Below are positions 1-6,889 of a DNA stretch of 64,000 nt, in pieces; the first letter of the stretch is position 1; every line of letters starts with the position of its first letter. Both the position numbers and the translations under genes were made by a program. Location of the stretch: the NCBI RefSeq assembly GCF_021533215.1, contig NZ_JAJNKA010000016.1, positions 49,939 to 113,938 of the forward strand, given 5' to 3'. The DNA is from Portibacter lacus (lineage in GTDB: Bacteria; Bacteroidota; Bacteroidia; Chitinophagales; Saprospiraceae). Under the pieces are notes generated by a model. That model did no database searches and was not told the DNA's origin. It was given only the letters and a program-made list of their open reading frames with translations.

Positions 1-2
1 GT

Positions 3-329
3 AAAATTTCGGCAGAAGATAAAGCTGAAATCACTAGAATTAAGGAAGCTTTGAAAGGAGACAGAGAGAAAGGAAAAATGGAAGCTGAAGATAGAGAGGC
101 ATTCAGAGAAGCGCATAAAGCTGATTTTGAAAAACTGAAAGAAATTTCAGAAAAGTACAAACCTGAAATTCAAGCTCTAATGAAAGACAAATCAGAAATG
201 AGAAATAAAGAAAAATCTGGAGAGAAGAAAATGAAGAGTGAAGATCAGAAAAGAGAGCACAAAGGAAAAAGAGATGGAAAAGGTAAGAGAGGTAATAAGA
301 CAACTGGATTCCTTTTAATGGATTTCTAG
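3..329 (+). CDS. C-terminal part of a highly charged helical protein (5' end outside window)
   Basis: The reading frame is open from the left edge to a TAG at 327-329, so the start lies upstream. The visible 108 residues are dominated by Lys, Glu, Asp and Arg in heptad-like helical stretches, with a very basic stretch near the end (KREHKGKRDGKGKRG) and a short hydrophobic terminus (FLLMDF). The pattern of charged helices with regularly spaced Leu/Ile/Ala resembles small periplasmic Spy/CpxP-like proteins of Bacteroidota, but no diagnostic LTxxQ motif is visible in the part present. A strong terminator follows at 383-419. Function is not assigned. Confidence 0.6.
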   Translation, partial: KISAEDKAEITRIKEALKGDREKGKMEAEDREAFREAHKADFEKLKEISEKYKPEIQALMKDKSEMRNKEKSGEKKMKSEDQKREHKGKRDGKGKRGNKTTGFLLMDF

Positions 330-382
330 AATAAGAAGTAAAACCCGTAGCCTAGAGATCTATGGAGTTTTCATTGGTAATG

Positions 383-419
383 TTTCCAGTTAAAATCATA
401 TTTTAGCTGGAAATTTTTT
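383..419 (+). terminator. Rho-independent terminator, directly before the tfoX-like gene
   Basis: The arms are 383-396 (TTTCCAGTTAAAAT) and 400-413 (ATTTTAGCTGGAAA) around a 3-nt loop, 14 pairs with one T-G wobble on the plus strand, followed by six T at 414-419. The T-run is on the plus strand, so it ends transcription of the gene finishing at 329. It stops only 4 nt before the next start codon at 424, which leaves no space for a separate promoter downstream of it. Confidence 0.85.
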
Positions 420-423
420 ATTT

Positions 424-771
424 ATGGCATATGATGAACATTTAGGAGACCGTATAAGTATTCAATTAGAACAAAAAAAAATAACCTTTCAAGCAAAAAA
501 AATGTTTGGTGGTCTTTGCTTTATGGTCAATGATAAAATGTGTGTCGGAATTAATGGTGATACACTGATGATTCGCATCGATCCAGAATTAGAAAAAGAA
601 CTAAAACTAAAAGAAGGTGTTAGAGATATGAACTTTACTGGACGTCCTATGAAGGGTTTTCTATACGTTAATCCTGAAGCAATAGACAATGAAGAAGGTC
701 TCCGTTATTTCATAGACAAAGCATTAGAATACAATCCTATTGCTAAATCGAGCAAGAAAAAGAAAAAGTAA
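424..771 (+). CDS. TfoX/Sxy N-terminal-domain family protein
   Basis: 115 residues. It begins MAYDEHLGDRI and contains KKMFGGLCFMVNDKMCVGI, DTLMIRI and GRPMKGFLYV, the conserved pattern of the TfoX N-terminal domain (a small alpha/beta domain first described in Sxy/TfoX competence regulators). Only this domain is present; the C-terminal helical domain of the gammaproteobacterial competence activator is missing, as in most stand-alone Bacteroidota members, whose role is unknown. The C-terminus is a lysine tail (SSKKKKK). The ATG lies 4 nt after a terminator. The next gene starts at or just after its stop codon, so the two are likely co-transcribed. A competence role should not be assumed. Confidence 0.85.
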   Translation: MAYDEHLGDRISIQLEQKKITFQAKKMFGGLCFMVNDKMCVGINGDTLMIRIDPELEKELKLKEGVRDMNFTGRPMKGFLYVNPEAIDNEEGLRYFIDKALEYNPIAKSSKKKKK

Positions 772-772
772 T

Positions 773-1708
773 TTGCAAGAATATCGACCTAGTGTATTAT
801 TAAGAAATGGGCACATTAACACCATTTATACCTCTTTATTCAGAAATGAGCCTGAAGTCAAATTCGAACGCAAACGGATTTCTACCTACGATGAAGACTT
901 CCTTGACTTAGACCTTATCACACAGAATTCCAAGAAGGTTGTAATTTTATGTCATGGCTTAGAAGGATCTAGTGGTTCCAAGTACATTTCAGGAACTTCT
1001 CACCTATTATCGGAAAACGGTTATGACATATGTGCTATGAACTATCGATATTGTTCAGGAGAGATTAATAGAACACCTCAATTGTATCACAGTGGGTACA
1101 CTCCTGATCTTCATTGTGTCATCGAAAGTATTGAATCTGATTATGAAGAAATATACTTAGTTGGATTTTCTCTGGGAGGTAACTTAATATTAAAATATTT
1201 AGGTGAAAAGTTATTTGCTAGAACAAGTAAATTAAAGCAGGCGGTTGCCATCTCCGCTCCAGTTGATTTAAAATCCTCTTCTATGCAAATGTTGAAATTC
1301 GAAAACAAATTATACACCAATCGTTTTTTGAAAACTTTGAACCAGAAAGTAAAAGAAAAGCATAAACAATATCCGGAACTGTTTGACTTAAAGTATATCC
1401 CTAAAGTAAAGACGGTCTATGATTTTGATGACTATTATACAGGTCCATTGAATGGTTTCAAAGATGCAGATGATTACTACGCGCAATGTAGTTCACGACA
1501 ATTTTTGCCTAGAATCGAGATCCCTACGATGTTACTTAATTCTAAGGATGATCCATTCTTAGGGATAGATTGCTATCCTAGTAAAGAGGAAGTTAAAAAT
1601 GATCTTATGAACTTAAAGTATAGTAAATATGGTGGCCATGTCGGATTTTACCAAAAAGGATCCTCATGCTGGGATGAAGAGAAAGTGCTAGAATTCTTTT
1701 CAAAATAG
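773..1708 (+). CDS. YheT-family alpha/beta hydrolase
   Basis: About 311 residues of the YheT/UPF0017 type (predicted esterase, cytoplasmic). The N-terminal LRNGHINTIY matches the family's NGHLQT region. VILCHGLEGSSGS is the oxyanion strand and loop, GFSLGGN carries the nucleophile (Ser133 from this start), NSKDDPF the acid and GGHVGF the histidine, so the full catalytic triad is visible. No ATG is available upstream. TTG at 773, one base after the tfoX stop, gives the usual spacing of about 11 residues before NGH. TTG at 740 would add 11 residues that are just the lysine-rich tail of the upstream gene read in another frame. Physiological substrate unknown. Confidence 0.85.
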   Translation: MQEYRPSVLLRNGHINTIYTSLFRNEPEVKFERKRISTYDEDFLDLDLITQNSKKVVILCHGLEGSSGSKYISGTSHLLSENGYDICAMNYRYCSGEINRTPQLYHSGYTPDLHCVIESIESDYEEIYLVGFSLGGNLILKYLGEKLFARTSKLKQAVAISAPVDLKSSSMQMLKFENKLYTNRFLKTLNQKVKEKHKQYPELFDLKYIPKVKTVYDFDDYYTGPLNGFKDADDYYAQCSSRQFLPRIEIPTMLLNSKDDPFLGIDCYPSKEEVKNDLMNLKYSKYGGHVGFYQKGSSCWDEEKVLEFFSK

Positions 1709-1813
1709 ATTATTCATGGCGGGCTTTCTTAAGCTTTATGAAACTTTTGCCTATTCATGTCAGCCTACTTCCTGTAATGTGATAAGAGTGTTTTGGTGAT
1801 TGGAATGCATCAA

Positions 1814-2218
1814 CTACTCATCAGGTGCCCTCCTTAATTCTATATACCCATCCCCTAAAATTGTGAGTTTCTTTCCGGAAATGAAATATGCTATCTTCTT
1901 ATTACCAAAAGCTTTAGGAAGTGCATCGCTAAAATCTGTTTCTCTTCCGCCTACTAATGTACATGTTGGAAAATCATGTTCAAAAGCACCATCATTCCCA
2001 GCATTATAAGTAAACCCACATGAATTATGATCAGTATGAAAAATGCCATATTCATCTGTGAAAGTTATGAAATAAGGGTCACTAGCTCTTAAAACATTGG
2101 AAGTTGAATCTACCTTAATCTCTTTAAATTTCCATCTTCCTATGATTTGCTCGGATAATTCGTCTTTTGAACAAGAACATAAAAAGACTAAAGTGATGAA
2201 GATGAGTAAGTTTTTCAT
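1814..2218 (-). CDS. Small lipoprotein, lipocalin-like
   Basis: 134 residues with a lipoprotein signal (MKNLLIFITLVFLCSCSKDE; lipobox ending at Cys16 or Cys14). After a short linker comes IIGRWKFKEIKVDS, the typical first strand of the small lipocalin-like/META-like lipoproteins common in Bacteroidota, then TFTDEYGIFHTDH and a C-terminal strand KKLTILGDGYIELRR. It is probably an outer-membrane-anchored beta-barrel or beta-sandwich protein of unknown ligand. It stands alone between a convergent neighbour (ends 1708) and the terminator of the gene cluster to its right. Confidence 0.75.
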   Translation of the reverse strand: MKNLLIFITLVFLCSCSKDELSEQIIGRWKFKEIKVDSTSNVLRASDPYFITFTDEYGIFHTDHNSCGFTYNAGNDGAFEHDFPTCTLVGGRETDFSDALPKAFGNKKIAYFISGKKLTILGDGYIELRRAPDE

Positions 2219-2284
2219 GACTAGTTGTTAATTATTACATTAACGCAAAAAGTAATTATTATGTATCAAAATTTAAAAATGAAC

Positions 2285-2318
2285 AAAAAAAAGGGGCTAA
2301 GCTCCCCAGCTTAACCCC
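2285..2318 (-). terminator. Rho-independent terminator of the 2339-3916 gene
   Basis: Arms 2293-2303 (GGGGCTAAGCT) and 2308-2318 (AGCTTAACCCC) with a 4-nt loop. On the minus-strand RNA all 11 positions pair (one is a G-U wobble), while on the plus strand the same position is a C-A mismatch, so the hairpin is tuned for minus-strand transcription. Eight A at 2285-2292 read as a U-run on the minus strand. It lies 20 nt past the stop codon of the T9SS protein. Confidence 0.9.
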
Positions 2319-2338
2319 AAATTCTATTGTCTCAATCT

Positions 2339-3916
2339 TTATTCAAATAATAATTGCTTCACCACTGCTCCTTCTTCTACAAAAATTCTAGCAAAGTAAC
2401 TTCCTGAAGGTAGATCATTTCGCTTCAAATTATAAATATTGCTATTAATATTCGTAACGGCCTGAACTAATTTTCCTTCTGTGTTGTAAAGATATACTTT
2501 TTGTATTGATTCGTCAGCATTAACTTGTAATGTTGTTTCAGTCAATACTGGATTAGGGAATGCTTTTAATCCAATTTCAAGTGGCTTTAAATCCTGAACG
2601 CCAGAAACTTGGCAACCTAGATTTAAAGCTAAACATGCTCTTGGAGCAAAATGTAAAAACATGGTATCTAAGTATGTATTTCCTAATTCAGCACTCATAT
2701 TTGGATTTGTTAATAAACCACTTAAGTGTAAAGTATCTGAACTATAATCCGTCCCTAGTACAAAATTTACTTGCGGGATTATAGCATCTAGTGTTGGTTT
2801 ATCCCACCAGTTCCAAGGAGAACCAATTGGAACAGGCGTCTGGAATGCATACATATTATCTGCTCCTGCTTCAGTAGAATATTCAGCCGACCAATTTATT
2901 GTTTTAGCTTTTTGAGCCTCTACTTGATCTTTCAGAGGATCAAATTCTGGAAGAAGCGATGCAAATACATCATTATTTCCTTTCGCATTAGCACTATCAA
3001 TGACTGTTTTTGTACCTGATACATTCACAACAAATTGCATTGTTGTAGGAACGATAACTGGACCATCTGCGAATGGAGCAAATACATCTCCTGTTGCATG
3101 ATATCCAATAAACGCTGGCTCGTTTTCCTTTCCATCTAACCATGAGATATCGCCCATTGCACCACCTACATTTACACAAAGTGCAAAATCACTGCTATAT
3201 CCTACGTGATTAGGAAGATTAAGCTGTGTTTGATTTGTTCCATAAAAATTCCCTAAAAGCACCGTGTCAGCAAGTGGTAATAATGTCTCTGAATTCAAAA
3301 ACTTATCTAATGTCACTTCTTCATAATCATCTAAAGTAGCAGCTCCTAAAGATACATAACCTCCAGTTCCAATACCCCAGATTCCAATTTTTTCAGGATC
3401 TACACCATATGGATTTCCCTCTTCAGCTACAGACTTTCTGATGAATCTCACAGCAGTTCTAGCATCTTGAATTCCTCTATACGCAGCTTGTAATAAGGTA
3501 CCTGTTCTGGTATCTTGATCAGGTGCAATCGGATTCCAACCTTGTCTGTACGTAAATGCAGCGGCAACATAACCTTTCGCAGTTAATCTTTTACAAGTAT
3601 TAACAACAACTGAATCAGACATTCCACCTCCTATACCACCATTTATATACTGTGGTAAAAAGTTTCCTGTGTGCGCTACTAAGATAATAGGTCTATCTGT
3701 GTGATCATCTCCTTCAGGTGTATATATCTTCATCGCTAGATCAATGGGTTCAATGATTCCCTGGGGAGCTCTTAGAATAGAAATATTCGTAGAATAAACC
3801 GTATCCTTAGTGGTATAGGATGTAAAGACATCATCGATATACCTGGTTTGACTCTGAGCGAAAAACCCGCTCAACATTAAGCCTAAAAAAATAATTAAAG
3901 TGTAATTCTGTTTCAT
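2339..3916 (-). CDS. Secreted alpha/beta-hydrolase-like protein with T9SS sorting domain
   Basis: 525 residues from ATG at 3916, which gives a clean signal peptide (MKQNYTLIIFLGLMLSGFFA). An in-frame start at 3961 would place 15 extra residues before it and overlap the upstream gene, so I prefer 3916. Residues about 60-330 show an alpha/beta-hydrolase layout (PIILVAHTGN, then IGIWGIGTGGYVSL). The nucleophile elbow reads G-I-G-T-G-G, so the usual Ser is Gly183 with Thr184 next to it; catalysis in the normal way is doubtful. The last 80 residues (KAFPNPVLTETTL ... GSYFARI) are a type A T9SS sorting domain, implying surface attachment or secretion. It lies 22 nt downstream of the TonB-dependent receptor gene and is probably co-transcribed with it. 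Confidence 0.85.
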   Translation of the reverse strand: MKQNYTLIIFLGLMLSGFFAQSQTRYIDDVFTSYTTKDTVYSTNISILRAPQGIIEPIDLAMKIYTPEGDDHTDRPIILVAHTGNFLPQYINGGIGGGMSDSVVVNTCKRLTAKGYVAAAFTYRQGWNPIAPDQDTRTGTLLQAAYRGIQDARTAVRFIRKSVAEEGNPYGVDPEKIGIWGIGTGGYVSLGAATLDDYEEVTLDKFLNSETLLPLADTVLLGNFYGTNQTQLNLPNHVGYSSDFALCVNVGGAMGDISWLDGKENEPAFIGYHATGDVFAPFADGPVIVPTTMQFVVNVSGTKTVIDSANAKGNNDVFASLLPEFDPLKDQVEAQKAKTINWSAEYSTEAGADNMYAFQTPVPIGSPWNWWDKPTLDAIIPQVNFVLGTDYSSDTLHLSGLLTNPNMSAELGNTYLDTMFLHFAPRACLALNLGCQVSGVQDLKPLEIGLKAFPNPVLTETTLQVNADESIQKVYLYNTEGKLVQAVTNINSNIYNLKRNDLPSGSYFARIFVEEGAVVKQLLFE

Positions 3917-3938
3917 ATTCAAAATATTTAAATTGTTT

Positions 3939-6755
3939 TTAAGTTTTTTTATTCCAATCATAAAGTACTGAGAAGTAAGCCATACGGCCTATTCTTGGGC
4001 CTCCATAAGTCTGAAAATTCATTGTATTTAATAAATTAGATGCACCTAACTTAAATGTTAAATTTCTAGCTTTCCAATTCCAATTTACTTGTCCATCTAA
4101 AAGTGCGTAAGTTGGAATAAATCCTGTAAACTGCGGAGAACCTTCATAAATGAATCCTTCTATCCATTTGTATTGAAAATTGAATCCGAAATTCTTCATT
4201 TTAAGACTACCTAAATTCATCATCATATCTCTACCTGACAAACTTAAATTATATTTATGTTCAGGCGTATTAAATGCTGGAATTATTGGATCATCTGTCT
4301 GCGTATTTAACTTATTCCAAGAATAATTTCCAGTGACGAGAAAGTATTTAGCAAAATAATAACTTAATCCAATAGAAAATCCCTGTGTCGTGACAACATC
4401 TGTTGCATTCGAACTCACCCGATATGCTTGAACACTCGTGGGATTATTTATAAAATTATCAAACGTTGCGTCTATCCCTATTTGGTAGCCAATAAAATCT
4501 CTATATCTAGAATAGTAATAGGTTGCATCAACATAAACTTTATTAAATAAGGTCGTTCTGAATCCAGACTCTATCGTTCTAACTTTCTCAGGTTGTATCG
4601 GATCCACGTCAAAATACTCTAATAAAGTGATATCTTGAGCATTCAGGTAATCTCCGAAAGACTCTACTCTAATTAAATCTTCAACCCCACCTATGTTACC
4701 TAGTAAAATTGCTCTACCTACATTATAATAAAGATACTGATCCGTTAATGTTGGATTTCTCACTGCAGCAGAATATGATAACCTTAAGTAAGTGTTCCTT
4801 CCAGGATTATACACTAAAGAGCCAGCTGGTGAAAACAAATAATTAAAATTCTGATGCTTATCTAGCCTTGCTGAAAAATTAAATTTCAACTTACTCTCCA
4901 TAAATGAGACGGTAGAACCTCCGTAGATACCATATTCATAGGTGTTAATATTCCTTCCCATCGTATCGGAAAGAATAGAACCTTGTGAGTTAGGAATATA
5001 ATACCTGCCACTTCCTCCTACTAATAAATCTATACCATTCAACACTCCTGCGCTCTGATATACATCATTAAACTTATATTCTCCATGTACGTGCCCAAGC
5101 GCTGACTTATCGAAGAATTTGGTTCCTCCTTCAGAATTCGCAACTCTCGAAATAATATCGTTAAAAGCTAAATTAAAAGGATCCGTTCCTGGAAGTAAAA
5201 AATCATTTGTTTGATTAAAAGTGACTCCCTTATTCGCGGATTCTTCTGCTGAAGCATGCAACTGATTCAATAAGGTAGAATTGTTTGATAAAAATTGATT
5301 TATAGCTGCCCGATATCCGTCTGGATCTCCCGGAAAACTTGATGTTTTAGGAAATCCTTCTAATCCTTTAATTTGTGGATTCGCTGTAATATTCCAATAG
5401 TTTATATAAGCGCTTCCCCACTCTCCGTTTTCCGCAGCTCGCTCTTGCAATTTTAAGGCTGTAAAATATGGATCATATGAATCCCCAGAATCTTCATGTG
5501 TAACGAAAGCTCTTAAAAAATACTTATCTCGCTTTTTCAATTCAACTTTATGTTGAAAAAAACGAATATTCTTTAAGCTAAATCGATTGTCTCCTTGATA
5601 TACAGTCGTTCCTCCACCGTAGTTAGATGCAACAACTAATTCTGGTGACTCAAAATCCATTTCCGGTCTCAATCTAAAATGTAGAGACGCATTGGCTTTT
5701 AAGTTTTCAGTATTGTAATCGACAAGATCTGTTTCTTTATATCCAGTCCTGTGAAAAATTCCAAGACCTGGATTAGATAATGATTTTCTTAAATCGTAAT
5801 TGGATTGGTATTCATCACCGTAGATATTGACCGCATCAAATCGTCCTGGATTGTTTTTACCCGTATCTGTGTCAAATACAGGTTCATAGTTGTCCGCTTC
5901 CCAATCATTCGCTTTCAGATAGAAAAAATTGATCTTATAAGCGAAAGAATAATCTCCATTCTTATTCCTGATAGCGTCTGCAAATCTAAACGATGGATTA
6001 AGCATGTTTCGCTCCCCTACTTTAACCTTCGCAGAAAGTCCTCGATTAATAAATGGATCTTTAGTGGTCATGCTAATCACACCATTAAATGCATTAGGTC
6101 CGTAGAACGCTGAACTAGCTCCCACGATTAGATCCACTTTATTGATATCTAATTCTGATGCTCCGAGGAAATTCCCTAGTGAGAAATTCAGCCCTGGAGA
6201 TTGATTATCTACACCATCTATAATCTGCAATGAACGAACTGGACTTGTACTATTAAATCCTCTTGTATTAATTATCGTAAATCCTAAACTAGCTGTTGTA
6301 AGATCTACATCTTTCAGTGCACCTAAACCATCGTAAAAGTTAGCTGATGCAGTTTGCTTTATTCCGATAATATCTAATGATTCTACGGTAAGTGGTGCAG
6401 CTTTCTGTTTATCAGAAATTCTCTGTCCTTTAACTTCTACACCTTCTACAATTACACTTGCTTCTGAAAGCTCGAATGTCAACTTCTCTCCTACTTCAGT
6501 CATTTGTAAAGTAGAAAGTTCATATCCTAAGTAAGAGGATTCAACAGTAAAAGGAAGATCAACTTCTGCAGCGAAACTGAATGAACCATCCCAATCTGTA
6601 ACGGTTCCATTCGTTGTTCCTGCCACTACGACATTCGCTCCTATTAAAGGTTCCTTTGTTATTTTATCAACAACAATTCCAGAAACCTCAACTTGCCCAA
6701 CCAGTTGAATTATTGATATTAAAAAAAGTGCAAACAGTATCCCTATTCTTTCCAT
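3939..6755 (-). CDS. TonB-dependent outer-membrane receptor
   Basis: 938 residues. A signal peptide ends near VGQ (about residue 21). Residues 22-95 form a carboxypeptidase-regulatory-like beta-sandwich (GIVVDKITKEPLIGANVVV, GTTNGTVTDWDGSFSF), the standard N-terminal domain of Bacteroidota receptors. The plug follows (about 105-235, with GFNSTSPVRSLQIIDGVDNQ and SSAFYGPNAFNGVISM). The rest is a 22-strand-type barrel ending in the aromatic strand RMAYFSVLYDWNKKT. The substrate is not evident. It is followed by a T9SS hydrolase-like gene, suggesting a surface-processing and uptake pair, but no SusD partner is present. Two adjacent perfect palindromes precede the start at 6775-6814. Confidence 0.92.
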   Translation of the reverse strand: MERIGILFALFLISIIQLVGQVEVSGIVVDKITKEPLIGANVVVAGTTNGTVTDWDGSFSFAAEVDLPFTVESSYLGYELSTLQMTEVGEKLTFELSEASVIVEGVEVKGQRISDKQKAAPLTVESLDIIGIKQTASANFYDGLGALKDVDLTTASLGFTIINTRGFNSTSPVRSLQIIDGVDNQSPGLNFSLGNFLGASELDINKVDLIVGASSAFYGPNAFNGVISMTTKDPFINRGLSAKVKVGERNMLNPSFRFADAIRNKNGDYSFAYKINFFYLKANDWEADNYEPVFDTDTGKNNPGRFDAVNIYGDEYQSNYDLRKSLSNPGLGIFHRTGYKETDLVDYNTENLKANASLHFRLRPEMDFESPELVVASNYGGGTTVYQGDNRFSLKNIRFFQHKVELKKRDKYFLRAFVTHEDSGDSYDPYFTALKLQERAAENGEWGSAYINYWNITANPQIKGLEGFPKTSSFPGDPDGYRAAINQFLSNNSTLLNQLHASAEESANKGVTFNQTNDFLLPGTDPFNLAFNDIISRVANSEGGTKFFDKSALGHVHGEYKFNDVYQSAGVLNGIDLLVGGSGRYYIPNSQGSILSDTMGRNINTYEYGIYGGSTVSFMESKLKFNFSARLDKHQNFNYLFSPAGSLVYNPGRNTYLRLSYSAAVRNPTLTDQYLYYNVGRAILLGNIGGVEDLIRVESFGDYLNAQDITLLEYFDVDPIQPEKVRTIESGFRTTLFNKVYVDATYYYSRYRDFIGYQIGIDATFDNFINNPTSVQAYRVSSNATDVVTTQGFSIGLSYYFAKYFLVTGNYSWNKLNTQTDDPIIPAFNTPEHKYNLSLSGRDMMMNLGSLKMKNFGFNFQYKWIEGFIYEGSPQFTGFIPTYALLDGQVNWNWKARNLTFKLGASNLLNTMNFQTYGGPRIGRMAYFSVLYDWNKKT

Positions 6756-6774
6756 ACATTATGATCTTAAGGCG

Positions 6775-6793
6775 AAAGATATTAAATATCTTT
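6775..6793. promoter_or_regulatory. Perfect palindrome upstream of the TonB receptor (site 1)
   Basis: AAAGATATT (6775-6783), a single central A, then AATATCTTT (6785-6793): 9-bp arms with no mismatch. It is 19 bp upstream of the receptor start codon (6755), close to where an operator near the transcription start would be. No U-run follows, so it is not a terminator. Regulator unknown. Confidence 0.45.
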
Positions 6794-6799
6794 TATTAA

Positions 6800-6814
6800 T
6801 TGACTTAAAGTCAA
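6800..6814. promoter_or_regulatory. Perfect palindrome upstream of the TonB receptor (site 2)
   Basis: TTGACTT (6800-6806), central A, AAGTCAA (6808-6814). It lies 6 bp from site 1 but has a different core sequence, so the two would suit two regulators or two binding modes. Confidence 0.4.
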
Positions 6815-6889
6815 AATATTAATTTGAGGCTTACCACAATGTACGAAATATTTTATCTGAATATTTGCATTTTAAGAAATAATAAAGTC

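Noticed and set aside
424..771. Competence regulator tfoX
   Set aside because: Only the N-terminal domain is present; stand-alone members have no proven link to competence.
6846..6866. AAATATT/AATATTT hairpin downstream of the M16 peptidase gene as terminator
   Set aside because: AT-only 7-bp stem without a U-run on the relevant strand; too weak to call.
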